Positions 6,206-8,299 of a stretch of DNA of 8,299 nucleotides are shown here, in pieces. The notes below the pieces were generated by a model. It was given only the letters and a program-made list of their open reading frames with translations. It was not told the DNA's origin and did no database searches. Source of the stretch: DASVDK01 sp036562265 [NCBI: Thermodesulfobacteriota bacterium]. GTDB lineage: Bacteria; DASVDK01. The stretch is taken from the NCBI GenBank assembly GCA_036562265.1, contig DATCKS010000494.1, forward strand, positions 1 to 8,299, written 5' to 3'. The position numbers and the translations under genes were made by a program. The first letter of the stretch is position 1. Each line of letters opens with the position of its first letter.

Positions 6206-6327
6206 GCGTGCCGGCGAGGTCCTTCCCCGGGGACCGCCGGCGGCCGTCGCCGGGGCCGGCAACGCCGGAACCCCGCGCCGTGCCTCGCGAAAGGGTGAGA
6301 CGAGCCTAACGACCGTACCGGGCCTTG
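6206..6327. other. GC-rich intergenic segment with small inverted repeats
   Basis: This is the rest of the gap between the DUF512 gene and the promoter. It holds a 10-bp palindrome TCCCCGGGGA (6224-6233), a 5-bp GGTCC/GGACC pair around it (6218-6222 and 6231-6235), and a 6-bp stem CCGGCG/CGCCGG with a 5-base loop (6237-6253). None is followed by a T-run on the minus strand. They may mark mRNA end structures of the upstream operon. I see no coding region or further RNA gene here. Confidence 0.4.
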
Positions 6328-7704
6328 TCAAGAATACTGTTGGCGTTTCCGGCCCTTGAGCGCGTCCACCACGCCGCGCGGGGTCGCCGGCACGGCGAGC
6401 GCCGGGACCCCGAGCCGGGCCTCCAGGTCCGAGAGGCGCAGGTCGTCCAGGAAGACCGGGTCGTCGGCCTTGAGCATCACGTCGGGGACCAGGACGAGGT
6501 CCCCCTCCCCGTACGGGCCGGCGCCTGCCAGGTGGTCGAGCACGTCCTGGCCGGTGAGGAGGCCGGCCACGCGAATGCCCGAGCCGTAGAAGCGGTTCTC
6601 CACCGCCTCGACGCGCATCGGCACCTCCCAGGCCTCGCCGAGGGCGTCGAAGAAGGGTCGGATCACCGGGCCGGCCAGGACCCCCGTGACGGCGGTGACC
6701 CGCGTCACCCGGCCGGCGATCGGCCCGGTCCCCGGCCGCCCGGTTCGCCGGGCCGACCGCAGGACCGACGCGGCCTCCGCCAGGAACTGCGCCACCATCC
6801 CCACCCCGTTGCCGACCTGCGGCAGGTCGTCGTAGGCCTCGAGCGGGGGCACCGGCAGGCCGGCCATGAGGTACCACTCGTCGCCCCCGTAGACGAACCG
6901 GACTCCGAAGCGCTCGAGGAAGGCCGGCTGGCGCGCCTCGAGCCAGGCGACCAACTCGCGCGCGTAGGCCGGCGTGACCGGCGTCATGGCCGGCAGGTTG
7001 TCGCGGTAGCGCGTGAGGCCGAGCGGCACGACCGCGACGCTCGCGACCCCCGGGTAGAGCGCGGCCAGGTCCTCGACGGTCCGCTCGAGGTGCTCGCCGT
7101 CGTTCCAGCCGGGGCAGAGGACGACCTGGGCGTGCACCGTGATCTTCCACTCGAGCAGCTGGTGGAGCCGCTCCATGAGGTTGTCGGGCCGGTCCCGTCG
7201 GCCGAGGAGCCGGCGGCGCAGCTCGGCGTCGGTCGTGTGGACCGACACGTAGAGCGGCGAGAGGCGCATGTCGCGGATCCGCTCGAGGTCGCGACGCGAG
7301 AGGTTCGTCAGCGTGACGAAGTGCCCGTCGAGGAAGGAGAGCCGGTAGTCCTCGTCCTTGACGTAGAGGCCCGGCCGCATGCCCGGCGGGTTCTGGTGCA
7401 CGAAGCAGAAGACGCAGTCGTTGCCGCACTCGCGGGGCTGGATGGCCTCGAAGCGGAGGCCGAGCCGCTCGCCCGGCTCGCGCTCGATGTCGACCTCCCA
7501 GGTCTCCCCGCCGGCCCGGCGCACCAGGAGCGTCAGCGCCGGGTCGTCGGCCACGTACTGGTAGTCGAGCACGTCGACCGCCGGCCTGCCGTTGATGCCG
7601 GTGATGACGTCGCCGGGCGCGAGCCCCACGGAGGCGGCGATGCTCCCCGGCTCGACGTCGATGATCGGCAGGCCGCGCTTCACCTTGAGGGGGCGTCTCG
7701 TCAT
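6328..7704 (-). CDS. PDZ-radical SAM DUF512 family protein, function unknown
   Basis: The predicted protein is 458 aa, the usual length for the DUF512 family (bacterial FeS oxidoreductases of unknown role; the cyanobacterial branch is a separate TIGRFAM). Residues 11-65 look like a PDZ domain (LPIIDVEPGSIAASVGLAPG, then INGRPAVDVLDYQY). The radical-SAM cysteines C93, C97 and C100 form a canonical CX3CX2C in CGNDCVFCFVHQNPPG, which should bind a 4Fe-4S cluster and SAM. Other family landmarks are LSPLYVSVHTTDAELRRRLL (148-167), VLCPGWNDG (195-203), GGDEWYL (273-279) and the C-terminal DUF512 segments NRFYGSGIRVAGLLTGQD (370-387) and LVPDVMLKADDPVFLDDL (405-422). There is no signal peptide or membrane segment. 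The ATG overlaps the pgsA stop by four bases (ATGA) and is preceded by GAGG and AAGG motifs. Its frame is open far upstream through pgsA, so the family start and the overlap decide the start. The substrate is unknown. Confidence 0.93.
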   Translation of the reverse strand: MTRRPLKVKRGLPIIDVEPGSIAASVGLAPGDVITGINGRPAVDVLDYQYVADDPALTLLVRRAGGETWEVDIEREPGERLGLRFEAIQPRECGNDCVFCFVHQNPPGMRPGLYVKDEDYRLSFLDGHFVTLTNLSRRDLERIRDMRLSPLYVSVHTTDAELRRRLLGRRDRPDNLMERLHQLLEWKITVHAQVVLCPGWNDGEHLERTVEDLAALYPGVASVAVVPLGLTRYRDNLPAMTPVTPAYARELVAWLEARQPAFLERFGVRFVYGGDEWYLMAGLPVPPLEAYDDLPQVGNGVGMVAQFLAEAASVLRSARRTGRPGTGPIAGRVTRVTAVTGVLAGPVIRPFFDALGEAWEVPMRVEAVENRFYGSGIRVAGLLTGQDVLDHLAGAGPYGEGDLVLVPDVMLKADDPVFLDDLRLSDLEARLGVPALAVPATPRGVVDALKGRKRQQYS

Positions 7705-8243
7705 GCCTTCGCCTCGCGGAGCTCTGCGACGCCGCGCCGGACGTAGTCGAGCCCCGAGGCGACCGTCACGATCGCCACCGCGACGTAGGCCCACCCGGGA
7801 ACGGCCGGCCCGCGGCCGGCCGCGGCCGGCGCGCTCCAGAGGACCACCACGACGAGGGCGAGCTGCAGCGCCGTGGTCGCCTTGCCGAGGAGGCTCGGCC
7901 GCACCGGCAGCCTTCGGCCGAGCGCGCAGACGATCCAGTAGGCGCCCGACAGGACGAGGTCCCGGACGAAGACCACGCCGAGAAACCAGGCGGGCACGCG
8001 CTCCACCCAGGCGAGCGTCGCGAGCGCGGTCACGACGAGCAGCTTGTCGGCCGCCGGGTCGAGCGTGGCGCCGAGGGCCGTGCGCTGGTCGAGCAGCCTG
8101 GCGAGCATGCCGTCCACGGCGTCGCTCACCGCCGCGACGGCGAAGGTGACGAGCGCCGCCCCGTAGCGCTCCTGGACGACGAGCCACCCGATGAACGGCA
8201 CGGCGAGGAGACGGGCGAGCGTGATCGCGTTCGGAAGGTTCAT
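7701..8243 (-). CDS. pgsA: CDP-alcohol phosphatidyltransferase, probably phosphatidylglycerophosphate synthase
   Basis: The protein is 180 aa with several hydrophobic membrane segments (roughly 5-23, 28-43, 68-80, 85-107, 120-137 and 148-165). The full CDP-alcohol phosphatidyltransferase signature, D-x2-D-G-x2-A-R-x8-G-x3-D-x3-D, is present: D41, D44, G45, A48, R49, G58, D62 and D66 (SDAVDGMLAR then GATLDPAADK). It starts MNLPNAITLARLLAVP, typical of PgsA, which in the inner membrane joins CDP-diacylglycerol to glycerol-3-phosphate, the committed step to phosphatidylglycerol and cardiolipin. Size and the LPNAITLAR start favour PgsA, but a CDP-alcohol-type cardiolipin synthase or another family member cannot be excluded. 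The ATG shares a base with the upstream stop (TGATG) and lacks a close Shine-Dalgarno, so translation is probably coupled. The downstream DUF512 gene overlaps it by four bases. Confidence 0.88.
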   Translation of the reverse strand: MNLPNAITLARLLAVPFIGWLVVQERYGAALVTFAVAAVSDAVDGMLARLLDQRTALGATLDPAADKLLVVTALATLAWVERVPAWFLGVVFVRDLVLSGAYWIVCALGRRLPVRPSLLGKATTALQLALVVVVLWSAPAAAGRGPAVPGWAYVAVAIVTVASGLDYVRRGVAELREAKA

Positions 8244-8299
8244 CAGCGGACCGGCGTGAACAGGACCTCCAGCCGACGCCCGTCGGGAGACGCCACCGT
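8243..8299 (-). CDS. C-terminal fragment of an unidentified upstream gene
   Basis: The minus strand enters the window in an open frame of 18 codons (TVASPDGRRLEVLFTPVR) ending in a TGA whose last base is the A of the pgsA ATG. This tight TGATG join and the shared strand suggest a real gene in the same operon. The fragment is too short to name a family. Confidence 0.6.
   Translation of the reverse strand, partial: TVASPDGRRLEVLFTPVR

Noticed and set aside
6325-7746. Plus-strand open frame of 473 codons
   Set aside because: It is antisense to the DUF512 gene, which has intact radical-SAM motifs; the plus frame has none.

Overview
This window is high-GC bacterial chromosome, roughly two-thirds G+C by eye. 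It carries housekeeping genes, and every gene I can support lies on the minus strand, so transcription runs from high to low coordinates. I found no mobile element, CRISPR array or obvious transferred segment. The gene order tRNA-Val, thrS, infC, rpmI, rplT, pheS, pheT is an old translation operon. As I recall, it resembles that of Deltaproteobacteria/Desulfobacterota and neighbouring high-GC phyla such as Methylomirabilota/Rokubacteria. A threonyl-tRNA synthetase without a TGS domain fits such lineages, but the sequence alone does not fix the phylum.

Layout in the direction of transcription. (1) At 8299-6328 lies the end of an operon: the last 18 codons of an unidentified gene, then a PgsA-type CDP-alcohol phosphatidyltransferase, then a PDZ plus radical-SAM DUF512 protein of unknown function. 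These three are joined by stop/start overlaps of 1 and 4 bases. (2) At 6327-6164 is a 164-base gap with several GC-rich inverted repeats. It ends in a good sigma70-like promoter whose -35/-10 spacer is almost filled by a perfect 16-bp palindrome. (3) At 6163-6087 is tRNA-Val(GAC) with an encoded CCA. (4) At 6071-6028 is a perfect 16-bp-stem hairpin between the tRNA and thrS. (5) At about 6011-1 are thrS, infC, rpmI, rplT, pheS and pheT, tightly spaced. pheT runs off the left edge.

The second operon makes one valine tRNA, three synthetase polypeptides (ThrRS, PheRS alpha and beta), initiation factor IF3, and ribosomal proteins L35 and L20. Two control points are visible. infC has no ATG, GTG or TTG start in a plausible place. 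It has a strong Shine-Dalgarno sequence 7 bases before an in-frame ATC, matching the classical use of a rare start codon for IF3 self-repression. The hairpin between tRNA-Val and thrS could set the ratio of tRNA to thrS mRNA or limit thrS translation.

I did not find a convincing undescribed system. The items most worth checking are the hairpin, the palindromic promoter spacer, the ATC start of infC, and the translational coupling of the uncharacterised DUF512 radical-SAM protein to a phospholipid synthase.
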